Translations under genes and position numbers: made by a program | The notes under the pieces: model-generated | Told to the model about the DNA's origin: nothing | The model's input: the letters and a program-made list of their open reading frames with translations, nothing else | Database searches by the model: none | Part shown: positions 12,072 to 24,713 of the stretch, in pieces | How the letters are laid out: the number at the start of each line of letters is the position of its first letter | How positions within the stretch are numbered: the first letter of the stretch is position 1 | Assembly: GCA_963573315.1 (NCBI GenBank) | Contig: OY752142.1 | Coordinates: forward strand, 3,224,001 to 3,288,000 | Origin: Entomortierella parvispora | Taxonomy: Eukaryota > Mortierellomycota > Mortierellomycetes > Mortierellales > Mortierellaceae | Length of the DNA stretch: 64,000 bases | Reading direction: 5' to 3'

Positions 12072-13629
12072 CGCGTCGGCAACTCGAACATCCGAGCAAA
12101 GGGAATCTCATTTTATTTTTTTGGCGGCAAACACTCTTTTCATGAGACAATTGTTCCCGATCCATTCTCCGACGCAACGAATCCGACGAGATTGCCACCT
12201 TTCTTTCCCGCCAAGACAAAGAAGCAAAGCAACGAAAGACAAAGAGGTGCCGCGTGTTCAGCCTCCTTGGCTGAGTGGCGGGAGGGTGTCTTATCTGTAT
12301 CTCTTCCTTTTTATCTCTGCTCAACGTCATGATCGTCCGTTGTTCTTTACTCTCGTCTTCCTGAGGCTCTCAACGTGTTTTCTCGTGGCCACCTTCTTTG
12401 GTCTATTACTGCAATGCAATATAATCACCGCATGGCACCACAGGACGGAACACGTTTTGACACGGGTATCTGTCCGTTGTATTATTGTGTCCTTCGTGTG
12501 GTCCTGGAAAAAGATGACAACATACCGCTGTGTCAATTGACATCTACAGTACAAACGACATGCAAATGGTGCCAAACTCATGGACCAGTATCTGTAATAT
12601 AATAATAATCACGCAAGAGGCGTCCCTCTGCGGTCTTTTTCTTTTTCTTCCATGTTGCAAGACGTGTTTGTGTACCGTCCATCTCTCGGCTTATCAACAT
12701 CTCTTTTTGGCATGCATCTCTGTTTCCTCTTCCTTTTGTCTTCAAACAGGGTGCACACCCTGCGACACCCCCATATTTTGCTACGCGAGCTTCCCAATTT
12801 TCATTTGGGTACAATAAAAGGGGCGTAGGCCAAAAGAAACATGTGGGGGAGAGACGAGACAATCTTGAAGGGCGTGAATGAAGCTTTTGGTTGGGATGCT
12901 ACAAGTTATGAATGTGGTTATGGGTGGTTGGGGCAATGGGTTTCCTATGCTACGAATGAACCGCTGTCACGGTCAATTGTCCCCCAATTGTCCCCCTGGA
13001 TAAATTGAAGAGAGTAATTCACAGTTGGATCGGATGTTGGGGGAGGCGAACTTGAAAGGGTACTTCTAAGGAGTGCTCCGTGGACAGAGAGTGAGCGTCA
13101 AGAGAGCATTGGGGACGATGAGGGGAAAGAGATGGAGGAACCATGGCTCGAGCATTGGCAAGAGCAAACAACAGCGCTGGAGAATCATAGATGGCTTCAG
13201 CGCAGAGCGCAGGGGCAAATCAGCTCAGATCCGTCTTGCATGTGTCTCTGCTCGCCTTCCTGTTTGCCTGCCTACAGTACTTCCCTCGACCAAATGAGCA
13301 CAAAGATCTTTTTTCTTTTTTGCCACGGACGCATGGCGATGCAAGGATGTGTGCGTGCATACATATCCATCGCTGGCGCATCACTGCTGCGGTTGTTTGC
13401 TCCCGGTCTTGTCCTGAGCAGAGGCCCCAGGCCCTCACTGGGTCTCTTTTTATACTATCACAATCACGACAATGATAGTGTCATTTGCCCGATCTTGCCC
13501 TTCTCTGTCTTCCTTCTGTCTTTTATTTTCGGTGCATTTCGCGCTTTCATGTGAGAGAGCAAAAAGGGACCCCCCGCCTTTGTCTTCATCATAAAAGAAC
13601 TGTCTGGCCCTCGTCCTCCCCGCCGATCC

Positions 13630-13656
13630 GCGACGACGACGACGACGACGACGACG
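13630..13656. repeat. (CGA)n trinucleotide microsatellite
   Basis: About nine CGA units in tandem, upstream of the MIT-like gene and outside any supported coding exon. Confidence 0.75.
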
Positions 13657-14115
13657 GTTTCCTCGACTTCGCCCCCTCATCCCTCCATTTCCTCTCATTC
13701 AACTCATTCTCATTCCAACCTCCATCCCATCAGTTCACTTCAGTCTGTGGGTCGCACACACCAAACATTTTTCTCTGTAAAGAAGAGTTGCTTCGGTCGC
13801 GTCTGTGCTCACATTCTCAGCAAGCGGGAACCATCTTTTTCATATCTGTAACGAACAAACAAAAGAAACAAAAGGCGCCTCTCTACACCCGAATCGGCCC
13901 TTTGATACGACCCAAAAGGAGCCAGCCAAGAAAAAAAAAAAATAGCACAGCTTGGACATAACGACATCAATCGCCTGTTTGATACACACCTCTCTTTCTC
14001 TCTCCATCTCTCTCTCTTCTCCACTTTATCTTCTCATACTCTCTGTAAATAACTTCATTGCCCTCCCAAAGAATATCCTTTTTACTTTCACCCACCGACC
14101 GCTCAGCAATCCGCC

Positions 14116-16294
14116 ATGGCCTCTGGCTCTCATGGATCCAGTGCGTCGCCCAGGAGTGGCATCCGACGTAACAATTCCCTCTCGGCTGTTCACACCCTGA
14201 GCTCCGTCAACGATGTCGCTCCCCCAAAGACCAGTAGCAGCAGCAGAGTCCCTGGAAGGGCCTCCATGGACAGTTTCGATCGAGCAAAGTTCTTTCGACC
14301 GTCCGCCGCAGACACCATCATGTCTTCGTCTCCTCCAAAGCCAAGGTCATGGCACAAAAAATCATCGTCATCGCCATCCAGTCTGCTGTCTCCGCCTCTA
14401 GGCCCTCAGTCCCTGTCTCTACCCGGGACACCATCGCTGACCTCCCTCGCATCCATTCCAGCTGTAGTGGTCGAGGATGAGGTCGAGCCATTAGACATTC
14501 GATCGTCGAGCTTGCCCCAGTCGTATCCGTCGTCGTCGTCAACGTCCATGTTCTTTGGACGGGCTGCTGCAGGCTCTGCTGCGTCGACCCCTGCAGGGAC
14601 GCCCCCAGCCTCTCCAGGTTTGAGAGCAGCGGCAACGGCGGCGGCGATGGCTGCAGCTGCCAATATCTCGGCCAGTCCGAGTCCATCCACGACCCCACCG
14701 TCCTCACCTTCGCTCTCGTTTCTGACGACTTGGCAGGGCCGTCTGCCTTCAATCCCACGACCTTCTCCTATGACCCCTTTCAGGGCCGCGCGCAAGGTTG
14801 TCACGTCCGTCACGGCGGTGGGCTCGGGGTTGCTGCCATCCAAGGAGCAATTGGGGTCGATCCCGGTCGCGGGTCGCATCATCAATCACCCGGTGATGGA
14901 CTCGACCCTGAATTACATCGCGTCCAAAACAACCCATCGAAAGGAGAGCAAGCCCATCTCACCTGAAGACATTCACTATCGAAAGCTGAACAAGAAGCTG
15001 GTTGAGCAATCCATTACATTGGCCTCGTTGGCGATAGAAAAGGAAGAGTTGTCCAAGACCCTCGATGACGAGGAAGGCGATGATGCCTTTGAGCTGTATT
15101 TGGCAGCTATATCGACTTTGATGCACGCCTTACCTAGTAAGTTCCGAAAGGGCTCCTCTTTCACTACGGCCGTTTCCCCTGAAAAGTCTGTAGATTCTCA
15201 ATCCCCTCTTCCTTCTTTTAGTCGAGACTTGTGATCCTTTGCGCCGAGAAGCTTTTGAGGCTCAATTGCGAGGGTTCTTGCAGGATCACGAGTTTGATTC
15301 TGCAGATGAAGACACAAACGAGAAGCAACGCAGACGTCGTCGTCGCCATCGACACCGTCGACACCACGAGCAAGCAACACATCTCATCGATCAGCACATA
15401 CTCGTGCTCACGGATGAGAATGCACAAACTCTTCCTTCTGTCACACCAGCGCCACCACGCACCGGTAGGGGTAGAGGTAGAGGTGGTCGTGCAAGTCAAA
15501 GACGAAAGGGGGGTCGAAACAACAGCAGCAGGATTCAATCAGGATCGTCCATTGGGGACACCATCATCACAACGGCCGTTCAGTCTGCCATTCGATTGAA
15601 ACAATCGCCCATTCCAGATGTGATCAAGACCTGTCTACGTACCTCAAGGGCCATCTTGTCCCATGTGGATGAGAGATTTCATTTACAAGAGCGAGCATGG
15701 CAATGGTCCAAACAATCGATTGAGAAGGCGATCGAGTTGGATGAGCAGTATGCCATTCATGAGGTAGTAGCAGAGACTTTTTTCGCCACCGTGACGGGAC
15801 TCGTCAAAGCAGGCATTGCTTACAAGGAAACACCAGGATACACGTCGCTAAAGGCTCTGACGGGACCACCCCATCCCCTTTCAGATCCATCTACGCAAGG
15901 GGCACTTGTGTTGCGACCGCCAGACCGCCCAAACCATCCACAGGCCATCAAAGAAAGCCCGTGGGGTAATATAGTTGATAAGAGAAGGAGGTACTCTATT
16001 ATCGCTGAAGAAGAGGAGGAATATGTTTTTAAACAGGAGAGACATGGTAGAGTCTCTGATGATGAGGAACCGGGTAACCTGTCCTCGTCTTCATCTTCTT
16101 GCTTCACTACCTCTGAAGAGGAAAGTATTTATGACAATGAAGAGGTGAGTGTGGTTGAGTCTTCTGGGCGGGATTTGTTTGCGGTTGCAACAGGGTCTTT
16201 ACCAGAGGACTATTCGGAACGAGTTCGACAAAAAGTTGGGTTGTTTGTGGCGCTGAAGACAGCAGCTTCGATGATCCTGGGGAGTCAAGCGTAA
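14116..16294 (+). CDS. Ser/Pro-rich protein with an MIT-like three-helix segment, function unknown
   Basis: Two exons, 14116-15136 and 15222-16294, give 697 aa. The first ~280 residues are low-complexity Ser/Pro/Ala-rich and probably disordered. From about residue 290 a helical block (SITLASLAIEKEEL, then DDAFELYLAAISTLMHALP, continuing across the splice junction into REAFEAQLRGFLQDHEF) resembles an MIT domain, the three-helix module of ESCRT and Vps4-type proteins that binds MIM tails. It is followed by an Arg/His-rich run, an RGRGRGG patch, and then a predicted helical region near residues 480-590 (DVIKTCLRTSRAILSHVDE and AETFFATVTGLVKAG). The tail is acidic and Ser-rich. The MIT call rests on pattern resemblance. 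A role in endosomal or membrane trafficking would follow from it but is inference. Confidence 0.6.
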
Positions 16295-16956
16295 AGACAG
16301 AAATCATACACTTGAAGAATAAAGGTATTTGAGGCATAGTTGTGATGAGTTGACAGCAATTGATATACAGAAAGAAAGGTGCCCACAAAGCGCAGGGTGG
16401 CTGCAGGGGAACTCAAAGGCGTCTTCTCGGGGAGGGAGTGGACGTGGACCGTGCGTGGCGGTCGTTATTTCCAGTCAGTGTAGGAAATAACGTTGCCACC
16501 AACCCCTGTGAATCCAGGTGGGAACGGAGCTTGGAGCCTCGTTACCTCGTTGCACCCGTTGAGCCGCTGAGTGGAGGGGTTTCCTCTCTGTCCCACTCCC
16601 ACTCGTACCATCCCCTTCAACATCAGGAGCCGGCCAGCAGCAGCAACAAGATCAATCTATCCCCAGGAAGCGGCGGCTGAAAAAAGGGACTGAGGACGAG
16701 GGCGAGGGGCGGAAATTGCGCTCATGTTGGGTCGGGTCTGATCCTTCTGAAGATCAAAAAAACGGTGCTCTCTTGGTCGGGAGTTGGACCTTTTTTTTTT
16801 TTTTTTTTTTTTTACTTTGCTTTCTTGGACTACATGTGAACCTCAACAGCCTCTCTTTTTTCTCTTTTCTTTTCTCTTTCTTCTCTCCCTTGTCCTTTTG
16901 TTTCCTCTCCCTCTTCTTCCTCGCCACACCGACCGTAACAGGATAGAAAAGGCACC
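16295..16956. other. Intergenic region with poly(A) signal, poly(T) run and pyrimidine-rich leader
   Basis: AATAAA at 16318-16323 ends the MIT-like gene. A run of 23 T follows at 16791-16813, then a long C/T tract up to the ATG at 16957, matching the promoter style of this genome. No gene is seen. Confidence 0.5.
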
Positions 16957-18888
16957 ATGGTCGCCCAGTTCAGCTTCAGCGAGCCCAGCTACAGCGCTCT
17001 CAACGGCAGCACCCGCAACAGGAGACTCTTGATGATCATCGGTGCGATTGTCTTCTTCTTCATTCTCTCTCTCGTCCACGTCCGAAACTATTCACAGCTA
17101 TCTGCATCTAAACCAATCTCACCAATCTCACCAATCTCACCAATCTCACCAAACTCACCAATCTATACTGGACTCGAGGAAAAGAGAAAGATCGTCGGGG
17201 AGAGCTGGATCGTTGTTACCACCATCAATGACCCAACGGAAGCAATGGAACTTCTGTGCAACCTAGAGGGCTGGAACGTAAGTGATTACTCGGCCCCTGG
17301 CGCACTGGAAGCCCTCTCTCGTTGGACTAAAACAGCTGTATGGGTATTTGTCTTGCTATAGGTCGTTGTTGTCGCAGATACAAAATCTCCAAAGCAATGG
17401 ACTTGTGGATCGTGTGTATACCTGTCCGTTGAGGACCAAGAGCATCTCGACTACCAGATCGTGGAAGTCATTCCTTTCAGGGCCTACACTCGCAAGAACA
17501 TTGGTTACCTCTGGGCTATTCAACAAGGTGCCACCCGAGTCTTTGACACTGATGGTATGGTTGAAATGAGGGCTGTTTTGTTTCCCCAAGTGCTTTGTCC
17601 ACAGACTATTTTTGGGATTCTTACTACCAGAGTCTAACCCATGGACCTACTGTATTCCTTTCTTTCTGCCGATGTATTTTGTGATTTCATAAAACAACAG
17701 ACGACAATCTCCCTACTGGCAAAGTCGTCTTTGAATCGCCCACAGGAGGTGTTGTCGGCTATCGATCGGATGACACTACAGGAAAGAGCGTAAACATCTA
17801 CTCGCACTTTGGCCGACCCGATATCTGGCCCCGTGGATTCCCTCTCGAGGACATTGACGTCCGTCGTCCAGTGACCTATGTCCCAGAGACCGAATCCCTC
17901 TCTGCCGAGAGCAGCGAGCTGTTGGCGCCACCCATGATGATCCAGCAGGGCCTTGCAGACTTGGATCCTGATGTGGACGCCATCTTCCGATTGACCCAGG
18001 TTCAGGAACTGAAGCAGGCAAAGTTCTGCAAAAAGTCGCCAGTGATCCGTCTTGCCCCTGGCACCTTCTGCCCATTCAACTCGCAGGTAAAACGAAAAGA
18101 GTTTTGTGGGAATGAGCATCTTTCCAGTCGCAGGCCAATCACACGCACATGTCGCTTTAAGGTTTCGATACCAACCCTTCTCTTTTCTTTTTTTTCTTTT
18201 TCTCAAACAGAACACCCTCTTCAGCTACGAAGCCCTGTGGGGACTTGTCCTTCCAATCACAGGTATGGGATCTTTTGTTTTGCAACGTGTTGCCCGGAAA
18301 TTCTGGTTATCTCTCCGCCGTTTGCTTGCCTCTGCCTAATCTTGACCTCCTCCTATCTGTTGTTGCCTTGTAGTTTCTTTCCGTGTCTGCGATATCTGGC
18401 GTGGATACTGGGTCCAGCGTCTTCTCTGGGATATCAATGGCTCTCTCGGCTTCACCAAGCCAACTGTGGATCAGATCCGCAATGCCCACAACTACTTGGA
18501 CGATTACAAGGATGAGCTCCAGATCTATGCGCAGACCTCAAAGTTCATCGACTTTCTCTCCGATTGGCAATCCACCTCAACCAAGCTTGAGGTCCGTATT
18601 GTCGAACTGATGGAGGCTATGGCAGCAAAAGACTTTATCGGGGAGAAGGATGTTGATCTTGCAAAGAGATGGGTCCAGGATCTCAAGAACGTCAACTACA
18701 ATTTCCCAAAGGTCACCCGCTATGACGCTGGGGCTGTTTCTGCCTCTCTTGGCCAGATCTCCCTTCAGGACGCTGAAAAGCCTCGCCTGCTGTCCAACGA
18801 GGCCCTGCGCCAGTGCCAGCTGGATGCACCAGTAGATGAACCCATGTCCCGGATAACCATCACAAAGGACCCCAGGACTGAATTGTAA
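16957..18888 (+). CDS. STELLO/DUF288-like type II membrane protein (glycosyltransferase-like)
   Basis: Five exons: 16957-17277, 17362-17554, 17701-18086, 18211-18262, 18374-18888; product 488 aa. A single N-terminal membrane span (LLMIIGAIVFFFILSLVHV, about residues 24-43) suggests Golgi type II topology. After a short (SPI)n linker the conserved core begins: WIVVTTINDPTEAMELL, then VVVVADTKSPKQW, RKNIGYLWAIQQGA and FDTDDDN. The D-x-D cluster at residues 169-173 is where STELLO-type proteins have their nucleotide-sugar/metal site. Plant STELLO proteins are Golgi partners of cellulose synthase; a fungal role is not established, so participation in glycan synthesis is inference. The 3' gene USP39 is convergent, 260 bp away. 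Exon 4 is only 52 bp. Confidence 0.82.
17112..17163. repeat. In-frame 9-bp tandem repeats encoding Ser-Pro-Ile
   Basis: About five copies of a CCAATCTCA-type unit encode SPISPISPISPNSPI, the luminal stem just after the membrane span of the STELLO-like protein. One copy differs (Asn for Ile), so repeat number could vary between strains. Confidence 0.85.
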
Positions 18889-19148
18889 AGATAGCTCGAG
18901 GATATTGTGGTGGATACATGGATCATGTAAAGATGATATAAACACATTAATAATAATTAATACCATACATCAAGAAACCCTTTGTTCAGGACGTGAGAGG
19001 AGGCTTTGTAATCTACACATCTGTCAACATGTACAACTGCTCTTATCGACTCTTCTTATGAGAGGTGTTTTTTTATTCAGAACCAGTCCTCGCATGACAG
19101 ATAACTCCTCGACCAGAATCAGACATCCTTTTTGCGTTCCCAAACCTA

Positions 19149-21492
19149 TCACGGGTCGCGGTAAAGGATGATTGATGTAAACATGAGTTTGCCCGGTTCA
19201 TTCTCCTTCTTAGCACATTGTCACAAAAAAAAAAAAGGGAAAGATGTAAGGCAACAGATCGCCAACTTACTTGGATGTATGACTCGGACAAAAAGATCAT
19301 TTGCGCGTTGATTTCCTCGACAAACAAATCTTGGATCTGGTACCATTGTTCCTTTGCCTGATTCTGGATATGAACTTTGTATGAGGTCGAGTTTGGAGTA
19401 GCTGGGTCACCTTCATGAGTGATGTTGGCCAAAAGGTTGTAATGGAGTCCAATGGCCTTTTCCTTTTCTGGGTCCGAGACAACTGGAACGAAGAAAACAG
19501 GAAAAAACGGGTTAGATACAACGATGGAACATGCATTTGTTTGTATCCATGGCCAAAAAAGCTCTTTGCTCGATACATACATTCCGCCATGCTGAGGTTC
19601 CTGATAGGAAATGTCACGATGGTGGGGTTCTTTTCCTCAACAAAACTGTTCTTCGAAAAGCGCTTGATGTGCAAAATAATGTAGTTGGGTAGACGAGTGA
19701 TCTGGAATCTCTTCAAGTCTGCTACATTTTCCTAATTAGCGCAATTGAGGATCCAGCAATGAGTTTACGCGTCAATTGATCGTCCAGATATTTCATGAAG
19801 GAGAACCTAGAGATAGACATACCTGTACTGTCCTTCCATCGTATTTGGCGAGGATGGTCGAAAGAGGGATCTGAGGGATAATGTTCTTTTCAAGTTCGTC
19901 GTGGAACAATGGAGGTGGTGGCAACTCCAAAGCCAGGAAGAGGAAAGGAGACTTTGACTTTGATACAACTATAGAAGGAGAAGGGCCCGTAAGTGTGCGA
20001 TCCGGAATCCATCCATGCAATTGTTCATCAACATCCAATCCTACCTGAGTTATAGTCGAACGAGGTATTTTCACCTTTGGCAGCCTTGGGATCAATTGCT
20101 TGACTCTCAATGGACAGTTCTCCTTGAAAAGTAGAGTATATGATGCTGCTATCCTTCTTCTTTGATCCACCCAGATCTCTGTGGAGAGTGTTCAGGAACC
20201 AGGACAGAAATGCTAATGGGTCGCTCTGTTCCGTCAGCTTGAACTTGCGGTTACTGGAATTTGAGATTTCCTAGAAAGAAACGTTGCCAACGCGATATCA
20301 TTAAAACCCCAATTGGAGGTAAACACCACAAAAATGGAGTCAATGGCAGTTGAAAACAAAACATAAAAAAAGGTCGCATACCTGCAAAAGCTCGTGAGGA
20401 CTGACTTGACCTTTGAAGGCGGAGGGATTCCAGATTTTGCGAATGAGGGTACTGAATCGTTTTACGAGCTCTGACTTGTCATCCAATTGCTTGAGCATGA
20501 AAAAGTCGCGGATGGGTGGAATGTGGGCCAGAACTTGAATCACCACGTTGACATAGTCGTTCGCCTTGACGTTATTCAGTCCGATAAATCCTACAACGTA
20601 AAAGACCTTGTTTAGATCATGGATGCCAATTGAACTTGACTTTGAACTATTTTTTTGAGGATGATCGATAGTGAAAATACCTGGTATATAGGGTTTACGG
20701 TTCAAATCAAAGGCCTGCCGGACGGTCTTGTCCAAGAGCGATACTTGTGCTGGCGTGAATCTGGGATCAAGTACGAACTGTATCCAGAAAGAGAGATGAG
20801 TCGCAATTCAATGACCTTGCGGTCTCACAAAGCAATCTTTGGTTTTATCGCGTATCATACCTTGATGTCGTCTAATGAAGAATCTGTGACCTCGTATGAA
20901 TCAGGCAATACGTAAACCTACCGATCAAGAATGGAAAAAGCAATTAGTAACCAAGATTGTACAACAAACATTATTGATGGTCCAACGCTCGATCCTGTCT
21001 GTACCTTGAGTGTGTTCAAGTTGATATAAACATGGTGGTTCTCATGAAGACTGTGAAAGTATGCATGTGAGGAAGGTCCACGTCCTATAGAGAGAGTACG
21101 CGTAGCGATGGGTCAGAGTCCTGATCTCAAGTTTGAGTCCTCAAAAACATTCGCTCAGCCTTCCGCCGCCTTTTTTTTCTTTTACCTTGAAAATACTTTC
21201 CACAGACAAGACAGGCATAGACGTTCAAGTTGGAGAGGGAGACGGAGCAAACCTTCTCAAAGTCAAAGTCCAACATGAACCTCTGAATAGTATCGAGATA
21301 GAGTCCTGATCCTCGTCCAGTGGCAGAAGAGGTGCTTACGCCACCGGTCGTTGCATTAGCTCCCTCTCCATGAGAATTGGCTTTTTTCCGTTTAAATCGA
21401 ACTGAGTGAACAACCTCGTCGTCATCGGAGAAAGAGACATCGTCCCGCTCATTCTTCCTGGAGCCTTCCTGCGCTTTTTCAATCGAGTCCAT
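19149..21492 (-). CDS. USP39/Sad1-like U4/U6.U5 tri-snRNP factor, catalytically inactive ubiquitin hydrolase fold
   Basis: Ten minus-strand exons: 21186-21492, 21005-21084, 20861-20917, 20681-20777, 20382-20590, 20045-20270, 19823-19968, 19581-19731, 19271-19482, 19149-19208; product 514 aa. Order of features: acidic/basic N-terminus; Zn-finger UBP (ACLVCGKYFQGRG with SHAYFHSLHENHHVYINL); then the peptidase-like fold. The protease Cys box is GLNNVKANDYVN, with Asp192 in place of the catalytic Cys. The His region reads TSYKVHIQNQ and lacks the usual GHYTAY. This dead site is the hallmark of USP39/Sad1, which stabilises the tri-snRNP in pre-mRNA splicing in the nucleus. The last exon (20 codons) is the weakest part: it is placed from a good donor (CAA|GTAAGT) and a pyrimidine-rich acceptor. 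The start lies only 127 bp from the stop of the upstream CLASP gene. Confidence 0.88.
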
Positions 21493-21619
21493 GTGAGTTG
21501 CAGAGTCGTGAGATTACAGATGTCATTCACGCATCGCGACAATTGTGTTGATCAATGTCGGGGAGCCCTTAAGTAAAAATAATCTTGAAAAAAAATGATA
21601 TTACTAGTATTGTTATGTG

Positions 21620-24295
21620 CTATTCGGCAGCACTCTTTGGAGAAGAAGCAGTGTGCGGGGGACTCAAATTTGCTTGAAGGGTGGTTTCATAGAGCTCAGC
21701 ATAGGCCTTGACAGCAAGCTCCTCCTGTTCATCTGGGTGAGAATCCTCGTCCATGTAGGCAAACTTGTCGGCATCAGGCCCGCAGGTATCCAAATCAGGG
21801 ACTCCACGTTGAAGTTCTTGAATTTCTTGTTCGATCTGGAGATAGTTCTCTGTTCGCCCAAACAAGCTCTCATGATCGGGAATGCTCATGTGGTGGTCTT
21901 CGTCAGCCGCCTCCATAAAGTCATGCTGGTCTACTACAGTGGGTTGGATACAATGAGATTGTCCATGAACGGCGTCGTTAGAGGGTGATGGCGTGGAAAC
22001 AGGGCCGGAGGAACAAGGAGGCGACGATGCGACGCGCGACTGCAAGGTAAGCGCCTCTGCTGATGAATGCATGCTATCCGCAGTTTCCTCCTGAGGCCTC
22101 AAAAATTCCAGTTCTGTTTGTCCAGCAGTCTGTTTTTCAGCATGCTTCGAGGTAGGAGAACTTGAATGGTCGGGCTCTGGAGTGATGACGGATTCTACCG
22201 ATGATGATGCACCTGGGAGACTAGTCGGTGTGCGAAAGGTCGAAAAAAGTTGATCGTGCAATGGGGAATGTAAGGCTGTAGGCGAGGTAGAAGTCGACGA
22301 ACCTGAGGATACAGAGGTCGTTGAGGTGGCCGCCGAGACGGAGCTTCCGCTGGTAGTTGAGCTTGCAGAGGTCATTGAGCTGTACCCAGAATATCCAGTG
22401 TGGTCTGTCGTGATTCGTTTGACGCTCGCAGTTGCACGCAAGTTTGGATCCTGAGCGCGACGATTTGCCATCTCATTCTTCAAACTAGCCGAGTATGCTT
22501 TGGCCCTCTCACTGGCGGTCGTTGGTTCTCGGTCCATGGAGTTTCCAGTTTGTGTTGAGATTGCGGACATTCTGTTGGATTTCGTGGGTTCTGCTTTAGA
22601 CAGTCTATGGGACAACGTGCTGGGCCGTGTAGGTTTGGCGGCGTCAGCACTGTACGGGCCTGAAGAGACGACTCTTTGTGCCCCACCACTGACAGCCAGG
22701 TTAATGGATGGCGATCGCTGAATCATGGAACTGGTCGTCATACTATTACTACTCAGAGCTCTTGATCTTTGCGAAGCCAGACGCATAGCTCCATGCCCAG
22801 TATCGGAATGCTCAGAGGAAGAGGTTCCTGTCCTACTGGGAGGTCCATGGTGTCTGAATACCTGTGATTGATGTTGTTGCTGCTGCTGTTGTTGATTATA
22901 CTGCAATTGCTGGTCATGATGATGTGCATACTGGGAGTGATGTTGTTGAAAGGGACGCTGCGAAGACACAGTGTTGGAGATCCCGGTGTGACTTTGAGTG
23001 GAATGGAGGGCATACGGTTGCGATGACGACGTAGATGATTGATGGTTGGTTCCTAATGATTTGAAGGTAGCTGAAGGACTCTGTTCTGGGGCAGCCATTG
23101 TTCGTGCACGCACTGGTCCAATCCTGCTTGGGCCAACTCTTGTCTGTCCTGGAGTCAATTCACGACTTGATTGATGTCGGGGAAGATCTCCTGTATCCGT
23201 CAATCGTCCAGCAGGCATCGGTCGGGCCGACATGGCCCGCACGGGCGTGGTCGGTCGGGAATCTGGAAGCAAATACTTGAGGACGGCTTGAGGCAGTGTT
23301 GAGGTCATGCTGGGCGCGCAAACGGAGAGTCATGACGAAGGATGCCCAAAAATACAAAACAACAATAGAAGAGGAAGTGGTCTCGTCAGTAATGTGATGA
23401 TGACAACTGTTATCTACACCTCCAGCGTTCCTTCCAAGCAGTGCAGTACTCACACAGTCGATCGCTCTGGAAACTTTTGCGCATAGACCTTGAAGGACTT
23501 GCGGCTAGTATCGCGAACTTCTGGGGCTGCGTCCTGAACGCCTTCCTTCAAGACGGGCTCAAATGAAGAGAGAAAGGGGTCGAGCTCTTGTGCTGAAAAC
23601 TGGGTGATGCAGGAGGCAATAAGGCCAATGCAGGCGATCCTGAGTGCCTTGTTGGGCGTAGAAAAGGCCTGGCAGGCCTTGGGCAGTACAACGACGGTGC
23701 CGGCATTGACGATGCTGTTCAGGGCCTTGACTGCACGCGACACCATGACCTTGTTTGTCCTGGCGCATACCTTGAGGAGAGCTCCTGTGAAAAAGTCTGC
23801 AAAATGGAGCGCAAAGTCGCGGCCCATGGCGGTGGCCAACTTTTCGACGAGCTCACATGCTACTCCTGACAATCGGGTCCTCTCTGTTAGCAGCTGGGAT
23901 GTGTTGATGGAGCAATGGCGGCAAGAGACGATTAGTCATTGAACAACGGGCGGGCGGCAGGGATATACAATAAACAAACATTGGGCTGCAGGTGGACGAG
24001 GCAGCAGGCACACGGAGAAAGAGAAGGACAGAGGGGGAGAGAAGGAAAGAGAGAGAGAAGGAGAAAGAAGGGGAGAGGACATCAACCAAAGACATACCGA
24101 GTCTGTTAAGGACTTGCGATGGCTCTTGATGAAGTGGATGTAGTCGTGGTTCTGAGCAATGGAGGAGTGGCAGGCGGCGCCAAGGGTCTTTATGGCAGTC
24201 TCCTTTGCGGCCCAGTTGTGTTCAGTTTCTGGCGGGGTGAGGACATTGTCAAGGTCGTGGAAGTTGAGATGTGGGGTTGCAGACGAGGCGAGCAT
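21620..24295 (-). CDS. CLASP/Stu1-like microtubule-stabilising protein (TOG/HEAT array)
   Basis: Three minus-strand exons: 24098-24295, 23454-23881, 21620-23309; 771 aa. Residues ~20-210 form a CLASP_N/TOG-type HEAT domain: PPETEHNWAAKETAIKTL, GVACELVEKLATAMGRDF, LKVCARTNKVMVSRAVKAL and EVRDTSRKSFKVYAQKFPER. TOG domains bind tubulin; CLASPs stabilise microtubule plus ends and the spindle. The remaining ~560 residues are Ser/Thr/Pro-rich and basic in places with a short Gln run, consistent with the disordered microtubule-lattice-binding part of fungal CLASPs. Only one TOG unit is seen, and the protein is shorter than typical 1000+ aa CLASPs. The first exon could extend upstream, because the frame stays open through Pro/Ser-rich sequence to about 24541. 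Confidence 0.82.
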
Positions 24296-24713
24296 AGTGG
24301 AGAAGAAGGGATCTAGAGGATCATGCACCTGGGAGGAAGGAAGGAAGGAAGGAAGGTGGATGACAGGAGGGGAGGAGGGAGGGAGGGAGAGAGAGAGAGA
24401 AAGAGAGGGAAGGAGGGATGAAGGGATGAGCAGAGAAGTGGCAAAGAGGAGGAGCAAGAGGAGCAGGAGGAGGACAACAACACCACCACCAAAGAGAGGG
24501 GAAAAAGAGAGCGAAAAAAAAATCGCGCTTTTCCGTGGCATGTTCTTGTTGTGATGACAGCGTGGAATGAATTGTTCGTTTAATTTATAGCTGGTTTTGT
24601 TGATTTTTGTTCATTTGTTTGTTCAACCAGCATACCGTTGTCTGCAGCATGGTATTTGTTGGAACAAAAATAAAATAAAATTTATTTCATTCTTTTTTCC
24701 CTTGAAATGACAA
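24296..24713. other. Divergent promoter region, CLASP-like (-) and sirtuin (+)
   Basis: 418 bp with purine-rich GGAA/GGGA tandem runs (about 24330-24400), that is C/T-rich on the CLASP strand, and an A/T-rich stretch at 24590-24700. No gene is supported. Confidence 0.45.

Larger units (their letters stand above)
12011..14115. other. 2.1 kb intergenic region without a supportable gene
   Basis: Begins with the phosphatase 3' UTR (AATAAA at 12066-12071). Further on there is a small tandem duplication of AATTGTCCCCC near 12975-12997 and a (CGA)n run at about 13630-13656. Just before the next gene, about 13970-14110, lies a long C/T-rich leader. Open frames on both strands are short, low-complexity and lack family signatures. 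Confidence 0.4.
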
